64,000 bases of DNA. Source: Prinia subflava. Its lineage: Eukaryota; Chordata; Aves; Passeriformes; Cisticolidae. Both the position numbers and the translations under genes were made by a program. The stretch spans positions 22,328,922 through 22,392,921 of the forward strand of contig NC_086248.1 of NCBI RefSeq assembly GCF_021018805.1. The letters run 5' to 3'. Below are positions 49,666 to 64,000 of this stretch, piece by piece (position 1 is the stretch's first letter; each line of letters starts with the position of its first letter). The notes below the pieces were generated by a model. The model saw only the letters and a program-made list of their open reading frames with translations. It was not told the origin of the DNA and did no database searches.

Positions 49666-52600
49666 CTGAGAATGAACCAAGGATCATTAACCTTAGAAGA
49701 CATCTTAATGTTTAGTAGCAGACATTAGTGTATCCAAATATATGTTAAACCCCATGATGTTTCATTTTATGTTGATGACTGGGAACACACTGTGAAATGA
49801 CTTTTGTACTTTAACTAATTTTTTCCATTTGACAGCTGGATTCCCTGAATGGCAGGCCATGGTACTTTATAATAGAAGACAGATCATCAAATTACAAATA
49901 CGCACAGCAGTTCAGATACTGCTGTAATTAAAACAGCATTTGTCTCTATTATCAAACATAAGCAGGTTTTCTCTGTGGAAGAAATACTTCTGGTTTTCCA
50001 AAGAAAACTACTACAATGATACAGCAATGCTGATTTTTTAATTCTGCATGTAGCCCTCAAAGCACCTTTTAAAAAAATGGTTTATTAACTTTATTCTAGA
50101 AAAGTAAGAATTAAACTGATTTAACCGGGGAATTAAGCAAAATTGCACAAGTCCTGGTACTTTGTTTTCTCTTTCTGCAGTCCCTGCAAAGCCTGAACAT
50201 ATTTCCTATGATGTAACCCAGTGCAATTATAAAAAAACCCCACATGTTACAGAAAGAGGAGCTATCCCTTCATTCTCCAATTCCACTGCTAAAAAATTAT
50301 GCTTATATACAAAACAGTGATTGTAATTGTCAATGAATCATTTCACTGATGCTATATATTGAACTTACTACTCCTGAAGTTCATAGTTCTTTTCACTGAT
50401 ATAATCATATGTTTGAAACTTCCACAGATAATTTTATTTCTAGAAAATAAGAACAGTTCAAGTTTCCACCAATACCAGAACTTAGAGAGCTGATGTTATC
50501 ACTGAGAAAAAATAAAGTACTATTATTAAAAATATTAGAGAATCTCAGAAACACATCTATAAATCTGGTGAAAGAATGATCCTGTAAAGAAACCTACATT
50601 TCAGCCTAAGAATTGAGTAACTGCCCAACTACATCAGTGTCATTTTAAACTCTCTGGTCTACTCCCACAAAGATCTGATTTAGTTAATGTTAATATCCAC
50701 ATGGTATACGGATGACAGCAGGCTAAGTCAAGTAAATCCTACCAATCTTCAAGGGCTTACAGTGCCATAATGTGGTTTCACTTGCTTCATTCTTAATTCT
50801 CCATTTTAAAAACACAAAGGATCCAGTTACGTCATTGCTGCACAGGAACTGAGGTCATAAATGAAGAATACACTAAGTAGAAGGCACAGGTCAGAATCTT
50901 AGCCCAGGAATGGGGATGTAATGGTCTCTCTCTGCTAGGGATAAAACTAGCATGGGTATGGTTAAAACTTCAGAAGCCATTCAATCACCATTGAAGTGGT
51001 TCACTTGCCTTGTTTCCTGGTTGAGTGCCCTCCTGAGTTTTTCAGAGTCTGCATTCTGAACCCATAATATCCCAAACTCTCAGCTGGCAGCAGCATTCAG
51101 TAGCACTTCAATGCTCCCCATGTTTCCAACTGAACAGTAACTGAACTGTTATGTGAAGTGAATTCACCGACTCCAGAGAAGAATTAAAGAGCTGGCCAAA
51201 ACCAGGGATAGGCATAGAGTTTAGGAAGGCAAACTAGCTGGGGATGGGTAGCTGGCAGAGTGATTATAAAGACTTCTACTGACTGGTAATATCTGGTCTG
51301 TATTCCCCAGTCCTAGCGGAACTAAACACCTGTCTTGAAATCACAGATAAAACAGAAACCTGAAGCTGTCACTATTAAAAACAGGTAGTCTGGGGAACAG
51401 TTATGGAAGTTCTTAAACAACGGGGCAAATCAGTCGGCCATTGCATAGAAATCACTCCAAGCCTTCACAAGAAAACACCTAAACCCTCACTGCTACAATT
51501 CCTTCTAGAACCATCAGTACCCACTGCCTGTCTCTACACTGAAATGCTGTCACTTGAGTGACATTCACCACTTTTTCCAAAGCTGGATGTCACATTTTGA
51601 AGTCAATTTAAAGTTCATGGTCAATGCCAGGTTTACAGCCCTGAATCTGAAAGGGGGCAGTGTTGTTTAACCAGAAAGTGGTGCTGTCTGTCACTGTTAA
51701 TTACAGCTCTTCCTGCTGGGGTTTTTACAAGAAAGTAGGCCAGCAGGAAGTGTCATTATATTACAGCCTGTGGCTCCATGCATGTGTTCCTAAGTTGACA
51801 GTCAAGAGATGTCCTTTAGCCTTTTTCACCGTGCTTTTCAATATGAAAAACAAACTGCTCAGATTGCATAAAAGGATGAAATATGCTATTGCATGCATCT
51901 CATAGAAGAGAATAATATAGGTGCATAGAAAGCAGCTTTCTTTTGAGGCAAAAACTGTTACTGGTGTGTTCATGATTTCAGATATTCCTTTTCAATTTAC
52001 CTAGTAAAGCTTCTGAAGACTATGGCAATGAAACAAAGTTGTTTCTTGCAGCCCCTATATTAGTTAAAAAATAAGAGACTGGTTAGCTGACTTACCAGGT
52101 CTTAAGGCTTTGAGGGACAAAGGAAGGGGGGAATAGCTACCAAGGAGAGATATACCGTGAGCCACCTAGCCAAAGAGAAGAAGCTCAAAACAAAAATGTT
52201 TGAGCTACTCATGACACCTCCTATGCCTCTGTCTTTCACACCTATGTAATCCCCTCAATATGCATATTGAATTAAAGAAGAGACTTTAAAACACATTATC
52301 ATTTCAAAACGTTAATGAGATATGAAAGAAAGATACATATAAATGTGGAGTAGACTCTGTCACTGTCAAGAAATGGAGGCAAAGGTTCAACAGTTCTAGA
52401 AAAACATGATCAAAGCTCACCAAGCATTTGAAGGAACCCCTGGTCTCTAAGGTACTATCACTTTCTCTGAAGTGGTGATCAATGTAATGGATTTACTCAC
52501 TTGCAAATTCTCTTCCTAGTAAAAAGCTACCCTCAAACCACACTGCTTTCCAGATTCAGTTCCACATCAACTGCTTCATTAAAAACATTTCAGACACTTA

Positions 52601-53540
52601 ACTAGTCGTAGGCAAATTTTTCAGAATAAACACTATCAGTCAAGGTTTAGATCTATGAAACCACAGAAAAAAATCACTTAGAGTTTGAGAAGTAATCTGA
52701 AAATGAGCCTTCTGCAACTTTAAGTATTAGAAGCCCTGCATTTTCCATTGATTAAAAAAAACCAGCAATAAAAAAGTCCTAACACGCACAAAACCCCAAA
52801 ACTATGAAAGCAACACCACACATTGTTCGAAAGCAATCCTGGATTATACCCAAAACACCTTTATAATCCAACAAGCAAGTGACTTAATATCACTGTATCT
52901 GTTAACTTTCCCCAGCAAAGACTGCAGTTCTCATAAAACCATTTACTTAATGCTTTGAGCTATACAAAAGGTATCATTCCAGTTTTATGAGCATAATTCT
53001 TGGTACACAAAAAATGCTTGGCCTTATTTCTAACAAAAACTGAGTCATCACTGCGGTCTAACACCTTCCACAGAGTAAGTTTAAACTGCTTTTTTGGGGT
53101 TTTTTTAACTTTATATATACATATATTTTGTTGTCATCTTTTTAATTTTCCACAACAAGAGGATTAGTGATTCATTTTCAAGACCAGTTAGGATCCATAT
53201 CTCCTCTCATTTTTATCATCACAACCCTAAGCTGGACATTGCTTAAAGATTCTTCAAAAAAATCCTTTAGGAAATAATAAGAAAACCATTTAAATAATCC
53301 ATCTCTGAATGAAGCTTTGGAGGCCTGACAAATTTTTTTAAAAATTCCATCAGAAATTATAGTATCAGTGTAAATTAAATTTAAAATTCAAAGCTATGGC
53401 CCAGACAAAGTAACATTTAAAATATGCTACAAAATAAACCCCATAGTCAATGCAATAACAGCTGATGACTCAAATCCCAAACAGAATTGAAACATCACAT
53501 TTCAACATGAAGAATATAAAGTAAGTACAGTGGACACTCA

Positions 53541-56049
<2,509 letters not shown>

Positions 56050-57430
56050 TTACAGGTTTGAGAGACTGGAATGTTAATGGTTAATGACTTAGAACATTCT
56101 TGTCATTTGTGGAGGCAGCAGGGTTCTTTGCCAGGCCAGGTTTGCACTCCCACCCACACAAGGGGGACATGGAGAGTTGTGTACTGGGTTTTGAGCCAGG
56201 TAAGGGAGAAGGCAAGTTGTAGGAGTACACCTTCACACCTGAGCAGGTGCTTCTATATAAGGAAAAAAGTTCTGCTTTACCTTAGAACATATAAGGAAGT
56301 TAAACTTTCCATAACCCCTCTTTGTAATCAGCTCAGTGCCAGCACAGAGTCACTGATTGGGCTTTGGAAGTGTCCCTCAAAGCCTGATGCCAGTTTCATT
56401 GGGCAAGGTGCCAAATAGCCCACCTGGACTATCGAGTACTAAAGAGACTGCACAGACAGGCTCAAGTGCTTTTTTGGACTGCCATACCTATGTAAGAGTG
56501 TTCTCTACACTGTGTTTGACTTATATTTCTTTGTTCTATGATGTTTATTATTTTTGTTGTCATTAAAACCTTTTGTTTTACAAAGCATATCCAGAGAAGT
56601 TGTCTTGCTATCATTAAGCCATTCTGAGAAGTGCTGAACACCCTTAGAGACTTGACAGATCTTCATGTAGCTTATTCCATTCTGGCCACGTGTGAGATTT
56701 TATCAACAGGTAAGAAGCAAACCCTGCAGAGGCAGGGCAGTGTTCTTTACCATTAATATCCTCCTGTTTCTCAGGTGGCTCAGTTCTAGAACTGCCCCCC
56801 ATCTATCTTCCCCGGGGAAGGGGGAACATTTACACTCACAGGGCATGTTCATACATAGGCCTGAAGGTATTTGTCCCTCCTGATGGGGCGTAAGTGCCTC
56901 AACCGTGCTGACATGAGAAGCAATGTCTTGGAAGGAGTCATAAACCAAGGACTCCAGAAGTCTGCCCAGATTCAGTTCTTGGGGCTTCCTCCAGAGGGCT
57001 GTGCCAGACCTGCAGTGCTGCAGCAGTGTAAAATGCCCATCCCCAGGAGTGGTACCCAGGCCTTTCCACCTAAAGCTGAAGTTACGTTACCCCACTGAGT
57101 TTGTGCTTCATGGGCTTCCCTCACCTGCAACAGACCAAGATGGTGACCATGACTCTGAGCAGAAGATGGACAATCAAGTCTCATTGCTGGATCCATGGGC
57201 AGTGGTATCTTTATATTCTTATCCACTCCTTCTTTCTTTTCTGTATACATTTTCTAGCATTCATTTTATTATTTTACATTGCTACATTACTAAAAATAAT
57301 AACAACCTACATACCTGTTTTCCTTTGCAACACACTTGTTCTAAAATAAACCCTACACATATAAACACCAGTCATTCAGCTTTGCTTAACTCTAACCTCC
57401 CCCAAAATTTCCATTCATAAGAAACTGGAT
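56050..57430 (+). mobile_element. Possible ERV/LTR-derived debris
   Basis: An LTR-like promoter pair (CTATATAAGG near 56254 and ATTAAA near 56562) occurs at its left. A T/C-rich tail with AATAAACCC near 57345 resembles the end of bird ERVL elements at its right. I found no TSD and no coding domain. Boundaries and identity are tentative. Confidence 0.3.
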
Positions 57431-57599
57431 TACCCTCATCTTCTGGCATGGGTTTTAACTATAGGAAAAGGCAAATATGTGAGGAAACTTCAAGTATGTC
57501 AACTTGAAACGTATTTTATCAAGATCTTTATATTGCACTAATCCAAAAAACCTTTACAGAAAAGTCTTTAATAGAAACATTCATCAGACTGCCTGTGTG

Positions 57600-58703
57600 T
57601 GCCTCTATGTCCTGCCTGCCTGGCCACCCCAGCTGAGCTGCAGGCGAAAGGGCAGTAGCAGGGGCAGGTTCCCCTTCCCAGTGCCCTGCATGTAGAGAGG
57701 CGTTAAGCAGCACAAGCACCACGGTGGCTGCTGCTGCCCACGCAATGGCTGGCCAACAGCAGAAGCTTGATGAGTGATTCCTCGAAGCAGAATTTAGAAA
57801 GATCAACTTCTCGGCTCTGTGAGATTTTGCAAAAATCTTTAAATTACTGGAACTTATTAACAGTAGTACCTACAAGCAACAGTTTTTCTTCTAGTCAGAG
57901 AAGAGGAGGAAGTGAGGGAAAATGTGAGGGAAAACTACATGGTGACAGCAAGGTCAGTGGAAAAAAAAGAGGGGCAGAAGCTGCTTTAAGCATTTAAGCC
58001 AAGATTCTTCTACAAGCCATGGTGAGGACTATGGTAAAGCAAACTATTCCCTTGCAATGCATGAAGTCCACAGGGAATGCAGAAATCCACTCACAGCTGT
58101 AGGAAAAGTGCTCATGCCAGAGGGGGTGGATGTCAGAGAAGTGGTCTAGTGGGAGACCTGAATAGAGAGAGAGGGCTCCTGCTTCCAGAGACAGAGAGAG
58201 AGCCATTGCTTCTGAACCAGAGCAGCCTATCCATAAAAGACTGCACCTCATGGATGAGCGACTCATGCCACATCCATTTTGGGATGACTGTTTGCCCATG
58301 GGAGGGACCCCACAGCATAAGAGAAAACCACAGTGTAACAGAAAAAAGACTCTTCTCCCTTGGACGAGCAGATGATCTTGACTGACATAGTGACCAAAAC
58401 ACCCACACCCTGTCTCCCTGCACTGTCAGTAGGAAGGATGGAGGGGCTGCAGGAGAAAAAAAAAGGCACTTTAAAGGCTTATTTTACTTCTCATTATCCT
58501 CCTCTGACTCTCTTAAAAATGCATTTACTTTATACCTCTAAATTTGAATGTGTCTTGCCCTTAGAGTGTTTTTTTTCTCCCAATCCTTATCTCAAGTCAC
58601 GAACCCTTCATAAAGTTTTTCCTCTCCTCTGCCCAACTGTAGCAGGAGAGGGTAAGTGAATGACTTCTCTGGGTGCCTGGTGTTTGGCCAGTGTCACACC
58701 ACA
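57600..58703 (-). mobile_element. ERVL-type LTR, minus orientation, about 1.1 kb
   Basis: On the minus strand the LTR start is recognisable from 58703 leftwards: TGTGGTGTGACACTGGCCAA, CACCAGGCACCC, the CAGAGGAGAGGAAAA block, GTGACTTGAGATAAGGA and GGATAATGAGAAGTAAAA. GGGGTCCCTCCCATGGGC follows near 58300 and CCACTGACCTTG near 57955. This matches an abundant bird LTR by memory. The right edge is firm; the left edge is an estimate. Confidence 0.6.
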
Positions 58704-59861
58704 GCACTCACTAACTCTCATCAACAGGATGGGAGGAGAAAATAAGACAGAAGTGTTCCTGGGTCAGGATATAGACAAGGAGATCAATTACTAATTATTG
58801 TCATGAGCCAAATAGATCTGACTTGGGGAAAATTAGTTTATTTTATTACCAATTAAAATATGTTTGGACTCTGAGAAACAAATATAGATTAATCAAACCC
58901 CTTTCTCCCCAGGGTCAACTTCATTCCTTCCTTCCCAATTCCTCTGCCTCTTCCCTCAGCCAGTGCAGGGAATGGGAGCTGGGGCTCATCCACAGCTGCT
59001 CTGCAGCTTGTGCCACCTCACACTTTTACCTTGCTCCTGAGGGGGCTTTCCACAGGCTGTGGTTTCTTCAGGAAACCTCCTCTTGCTCCACCATGGCCTC
59101 TTTCACAGGCCACAGGGGAATCTCTGCTCTGGTGCCTGTGGCACCTCCTCCACCTCCTTCTTTCACCTTGGAGGTCTCACAGCTATTTGTCTCACTAGTT
59201 TTTCCCTTTTTGTGGTGTTTTCTCTCCTTTCTTGCATGCATTTCCTGAGATGTCCCCACCCCAGCTGTGGCTCAGCCGCGCCCTGCGGTGGGCAGTTGGA
59301 TGTGGCTGGAACCAGCTGTGTCCGGCTGGAACCGGCTGTGTCTGGCTGGAACCGGCTGTGTCCGGCTGGAACCGGCTGTGTCTGGCTGGAACCAGCTGTG
59401 TCCGGCTGGAACTGGCTGTGTCCGGCTGGAACCAGCTGTGTCTGGCTGGAACCGGCTGTGTCCGGCTGGAACCGGCCGTGTCCGGCTGGAACCGGCTGTG
59501 TCCGGCTGTGTCTGGCTGGAACCAGCTGTGTCCGGCTGGAACCAGCTGTGTCTGGCTGGAAGCGGCTGTGTCCAGCTGTGTCTGGCTGGAACCGGCTGTG
59601 TCTGGCTGGAACCAGCTGTGTCCGGCTGGAACCAGCTGTGTCTGGCTGGAAGCGGCTGTGTCCAGCTGTGTCTGGCTGGAACCGGCTGTGTCCGGCTGTG
59701 TCTGGCTGGAACCGGCTGTGTCTGGCTGGAACCGGCTGTGTCCGGCTGTGTCTGGCTGGAACTGGTTGTCTGGCTGGGGCAGGCCCGGCTTTCCCTCACA
59801 GAGCTCCGCAGCCCCCTCTGGGAGCCTGGGCACCCGCACCCTACCCAGCCTCTATGATACA
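58704..59861 (+). mobile_element. ERVL-type LTR, plus orientation, 5'-clipped, with minisatellite
   Basis: It carries the same LTR type as the preceding element, inverted. The blocks GATGGGAGGAGAAAATAAGA, TCTGACTTGGGGAAAATTAG, CCACAGGGGAATCTCTGCTC and GCACCTCCTCCACCTCCTTC are in plus order, ending GATACA at 59861. The first 40-50 bases of the LTR are missing. The minisatellite occupies its 3' part. Confidence 0.65.
59300..59770 (+). repeat. 20-bp minisatellite, about 23 units
   Basis: The unit is GGCTGGAACCGGCTGTGTCT, made of two 10-bp halves (GGCTGGAACC and GGCTGTGTCT). Variants are mostly C/T changes and A/G at the ACC(A/G)GC position, and the second half is sometimes duplicated alone. Because 20 is not a multiple of 3 and stops are rare, open frames of about 200 codons arise in several frames on both strands; none is a gene. 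Confidence 0.95.
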
Positions 59862-61340
59862 AGCAGAGAACACTTCAGTGCACTTCAATTTATGAATTAA
59901 AAATCAAATAATTAATATGTTATCTTGCTAATTAGTAATTAGAATCAGTCTAAACTCCCTGAATATCTGGACAGTAGAGAAGCTACAGCAGCTACTTACA
60001 AGAAGGGGATAACTCCAATTATTCCACAGAAAACAGGAGTAGTGCTATGAGAGCACATTGACAGGACACATATCCATAACATGACCTTTTACAAAGCCAC
60101 TTGCTGTCAGCAGTAAGAAGAGTTACCCACAGGGTAAGACACCAAACAGTACTTAAGGCCAGAAGATCAGCACCTTCATTCCAAAAAACAGGCCTTTACC
60201 TATCATGTGTGGAGTCACAGAAGCCTTATCTCAATAATTTACATCCATTCTGTTGCCTGAAGGAAGTGGAGATTTAAAACTGGAGATAGCATCTCATGCA
60301 TAAAGGTAGCAGAAGTTACTATAAGATTAGTACAAGATACATAATTTATAATTGATTTTCTATCACAGAAGATAAATATATATTTAATTTATATTTAGTC
60401 CCACTACCCCCAACCTCAACTTTTTTTTTTTTTAAGTCACAGAAAAAAGGAAGATAAGGAGAGCAAATTGTTCAAGCTTAACTAGAAATAAATTGCAGGA
60501 ATTATAACATTAATATTTTGCTAGTAGAGTGCTGGATCAGTCAGGGTCTCACAAACAGGATGGGACTCTGTCTAGTTGCAGACTTAGGATTTATTATTTC
60601 CTAAAAGGTTCCTTTTTATCCAAATTCACCAAGTTCATTCAATAAGCAGAAATAAGCTACAAGCTGAATGCTGTTGATGTATTTGGCCTTGAGGAGAAGG
60701 AGTTGTTTTCTCTGGGTGCCACCAAAGAGCCACGGCAGCAAAGGTCCCACCTCAGGGAAGCCCTGATGGTGCACAGCAGCCCGTGGCCGCAGCTCCGGGA
60801 GTCCCTAAGGGAGCAGAGCACATGACATGACCTGGCCAACGCCAAACCAGCACCCAGCTGGGAGGGGAGCTGGGGAGATGGCAGCTCCCAGGCACGGGAG
60901 GTGGGCCAGGGGATTCCAGGGGGTGCAGACGCTGGCAAAGGCGGGGCTGCCAGCAGGCACCAGTGGCTGCAGCCTGGTGGGACCACGAGGAGAGAGGGCA
61001 CTTCCCAGAGCACTGGCTGCTGCTGGATGTGCCTTGTGGGCTTGTTGTGCATGTGGAGAAGGACTTGCCTTATGGGGAATCACAGCACTTCTCCACAGTC
61101 GCGGGCACCAACAGAGGGAAACAGCCAGCTCATGTCTCAGGGTCCTGGTGGTCACTGAGACTGGTGACTGCTGAACAAATGAACCAGTGGGCCACAGCAC
61201 CATGCTATGGCTGTGCAGAAGTGCCTCCTGTTTTCTTACTATTTCTACCTACTGTCCACAAAATGCAGCCACAGAAATGGTTTCATGTGTCTCTGTGCTA
61301 AATGACATGGAAAGAAAACATCAGCTAATATTTGATAAAA
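59862..61340. other. Intron with a GC-rich patch of unknown origin
   Basis: Positions 60650-61100 are clearly more GC-rich than the surroundings and open in several frames. A TTTATTATTTCC phrase at 60590 suggests ERV origin, but I could not establish ends or a coding domain. Confidence 0.45.
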
Positions 61341-61345
61341 CTGGA

Positions 61346-62716
61346 TGTCATGGGTTAGCACTGGCTAGATGTTAGTGCACCCATGAATATATGTTTTTTC
61401 TCTAACAGCTCCTGTGGGATGTGATCAGGAACAGAGCAGAGCAGGCTTAAATCTTGAATACAAAAAAAAAAACCCACCAAAACTTTATTAATTACATAAG
61501 AACAGGGACAGAAATACTCTTAAACACACACAGAGACAGAAATAAAAACTTCTTAGAACATTTCTTCTCCCAGTTTCTACCTCCCCACCCATCACTCTTC
61601 AAAGACCAACTCTTGGGTTTTAGATTAAACAATCACCACTCAAAAACAAACTAATCTTCAATTCAGCAAGGGAGAGAGGAGTCTCTCTCGCACCACAGAC
61701 TGTTCCTCAGAAAACACGGGTCCACCCCTTATGTGTTTCTATGTCACCTATAGCACCGCCCGGAGAAGTCTGCTAAGGTGACACTCTCTTTTTCCTATGT
61801 CTAGCGCTCTCACCGCTGTCTCATAGGCCAAAACTACATACAGGGCTTTTTAAGGATGCTGCATGCCAAGCTCTCCCCTTTTCACCCAGGGGCCAGGGTT
61901 CCAGGAGCAGCTCTCCCCTGAGGGCAGAGGGCGCCACCTCACCCTCCCCCTCTTTTCTCTGCTCGCTCCAACTCTTCAAGTGCCAGTCACTGTAGCAAAA
62001 GCAAGGGGCAGCTGCATCCACCCAAAAATGCAGTTTATGTTCAAAAGAGACTCAAGTTCAGTCCATGGCTGACATTATGCAAGAAAAGTCCAGCTCCAAG
62101 GCTACTCCTCTCATTCTTCCATCGAGTTCTTTCCAATCATGCTTTATCATCTCGGTCCCAGGCCGCTTCCTTCTCTCCGAAAACCACCAGTCATGAGAAT
62201 CAATGTCTAAGAAAAGTTTCTTTCTGCCAAGCAAGGGTTAACAGTTTCTTCTCGGCAGGGTGCGGGCTCAGGCACTCCCAGGCTCCGCAAACCCCCACGT
62301 GGCTCCGCACTTTCTCCCGGAGTTTGGGGGGGGAATGAGGGGGGTGAGCACACACAGAAGGCACTTCCACAGTTTTCCACCCCTCCATCCTGGACGGGGC
62401 AGCTCAGTTCCAGTCCTGTCCCCTCTCTTCTCCCTCCCGGGGGCTCCGGCTTACCTGAGCCCAACCACGTGTTTTCCCCTCCCCCACCCAGCCTCGTGGC
62501 TGGGCAGGGGGGAAGGAGGCCTGACACGTCCCTCTGCTGAAACCAGGATCCGAAAAGAGGCCGAGCTCCCCAGACTCCTGCTTTTAACTTTTTGTGTCCT
62601 CAGAGGCGTGTCCAAACTTCTGAGTGACTAACCCAGGTGCCAGCAGAAAAGCTGATCACTGATTGGACTGCCCACATCCCCCTGGAAAAATTCACCTCCC
62701 CCCCCCAACCACGACA
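61346..62716. mobile_element. Complete solo LTR, 1371 bp, TSD CTGGA
   Basis: The element starts TGTCATGG and ends CCACGACA, near-perfect inverted termini, and is flanked by the exact 5-bp duplication CTGGA (61341-61345 and 62717-62721). A 5-bp duplication fits an ERVL or class I element. The opening resembles the start of bird ERVL LTRs (GGGTTAGCACTGGC). It contains A-tracts on the left and G/C-rich sequence with a C10 run on the right. Orientation was not settled: the minus strand has AATAAA near 61487, but the terminal phrase suggests plus. No coding domain is inside. Confidence 0.75.
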
Positions 62717-62721
62717 CTGGA

Positions 62722-63371
62722 CAAAAACAAAGCAATTCTGTAGAGTGCCAAAAATCAGTGATACAATAAACCATTACTGCCAGAGGACTAAAACTAATGT
62801 TTTACCTTTAAAGGAATTAATTTATTTCACTTACTATAAAGCTAATGACTTTTTGTGCTTGAGAAAAAATCAGCTGAAACCTTTAAGTAAAGTCATGTAT
62901 TCCAGGTTACTTGGGTGCATAACCAGACATTGAGTCAGGAAGACAAAGACGTTTCAGGGATTTTGTAACCCCTGCCTTGTCAAACAGTTTAAGATAAGTT
63001 CTTAGAAAACATTTGCTTTAGTCATCTAAGCTTCATTATGTGAGTTATGTCCATTTACTCTCACACATGGATATCACCTTTTTGGAAAGTATATCCTATT
63101 AATCCACATGAGTATATATAGGAATCTGTTATTTTACATAACTTCATTTGTGAAGCTAGCTTGCATTTCCTACATCAGAAGGCTTTAAAGAGAGATCCAC
63201 ATCAGACTGGGAGCAACATTACATCAACGAACCATTGTTTCAGCTTCAGAATAAATGAGGATGAATTTTATTTGAAACTTTGTTTTACAAATCCATTATA
63301 GAACACCCATAATGCTGTAAATCATATTCTTGCTCCCACTTGTTAGTTGTTTGGAAATGAAAAATGTACAG
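62722..63371. other. AT-rich intron, no gene recognised
   Basis: No supported feature. Confidence 0.6.
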
Positions 63372-63389
63372 AACTCTTCAGCTGTAAAA

Positions 63390-63700
63390 AGAAAAACAAA
63401 AACCAAACAAACAGAACTACAAAAAAAAAAAAAAAACCCAAAAAAAAACCCCCAAAAAAACCAACAAACACCACACCACCCACACACAAAAAAACACACA
63501 AAAAACCCCCAACCCCCAAACAAACAAACAAAAAAACCAAAAAACAAACAAACAAACAAAACCCCAAACAACAACAGCAACAACAACAAAAAAACCCAAA
63601 CAAAAAACCAGCAACAACAACAAAAAACCAAAAAAACCACACAACAAAAAAACCCCAAAACAAAACCAACAAAAAAATCCTGAAACCAAAGAAACAAACT
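63390..63700. repeat. A/C-rich low-complexity tract, about 310 bp
   Basis: Degenerate CAAA, CAACAA and A/C runs. It generates Lys/Gln/Asn/Pro-rich ORFs on the plus strand and Phe/Val/Cys-rich ORFs on the minus strand, none of which should be taken as genes. Confidence 0.88.
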
Positions 63701-64000
63701 GGAACACATAAATCCTCAAAACCCTATCAAAGGAAAACAAATTGTATTTTTTGTCTGTACTAAAAGAAATTTAGACAAGGGGAAAGTCTGTGATGAGGAC
63801 TCTTTTCACAGGCCAGGTACTAATAACTGAAAGATCACCCATATTTCCACTTCTCTAGCTTTTAAAGGCTCACTTTATATTACGGTATCATGGAACCTCC
63901 ACAAAAACCAGCAGCATGAAGCCAGTGTAAATGGAATGATAACAAGTGCCTTAGAAGCCCTGCAACACACAAAAATTGCCTGAAGGGGGGAAGTACATCA

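Noticed and set aside
59059..59900. ORFs of 196-278 codons on both strands, Trp/Cys/Gly- or His/Pro/Gln-rich
   Set aside because: They are translations of the 20-bp minisatellite and its LTR flanks in rotating frames; open frames on both strands over the same bases show compositional origin.
63296..63763. Lys/Gln/Asn-rich plus-strand and Phe/Cys/Val-rich minus-strand ORFs of 107-138 codons
   Set aside because: Low-complexity A/C tract; no start context, domain or splice signals.

Overview
The window is vertebrate, almost certainly bird, nuclear DNA and most likely from a songbird. It is AT-rich intron carrying CR1 LINE fragments, several bird-type ERV solo LTRs and one very young class II endogenous retrovirus. 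No prokaryotic-style gene organisation is present. Family names for repeats and for the host exon come from memory of these families; no search was run.

Host gene: I find one convincing protein-coding host exon, on the minus strand at 53558-53670. It has a good splice acceptor and donor and encodes 37 whole codons of a CUB domain that best fits CSMD3, a giant brain-expressed CUB/Sushi membrane protein. Everything else would then be CSMD3 intron: at least 53.5 kb downstream of the exon (positions 1-53557) and at least 10.3 kb upstream of it (53671-64000).

Layout: 1-5.7 kb plain intron; 5.7-6.6 kb a solo LTR (TSD CCATC) nested in an older LTR-like sequence, followed by an old CR1 piece; 14.0 kb a CR1 tail; 17.0-17.6 kb a GC-rich solo LTR with a 6-bp TSD (CTTAGG); 23.4-24.8 kb two CR1 fragments in opposite orientation; 25448-31367 a 5.9-kb provirus on the plus strand, antisense to CSMD3; 32.75 kb a 60-bp LTR relic; 34.2-34.4 kb a small solo LTR; 41.4-42.9 kb two more opposed CR1 fragments; 45.6-46.2 kb an ERVL-type LTR; 53.6 kb the exon; 56-57.4 kb possible ERV debris; 57.6-59.9 kb two related LTRs head to head, the second containing a 20-bp minisatellite; 61.3-62.7 kb a complete 1.37-kb solo LTR with TSD CTGGA.

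The provirus is the most interesting object. Its two 326-bp LTRs look identical by eye and are flanked by a 6-bp TSD, so it inserted recently. Yet it lacks capsid, nucleocapsid, most of protease and most of reverse transcriptase. It retains a matrix reading frame (stopped by an in-frame TGA), a long RNase H-integrase frame with all catalytic residues, and an uninterrupted env frame with an alpharetrovirus-like transmembrane subunit. Between gag and pol lies a chimeric stretch holding a 24-A tract, a second diverged copy of an integrase segment and an RT relic. The likely reading is a defective, recombinant lineage that was copied recently with proteins supplied in trans.
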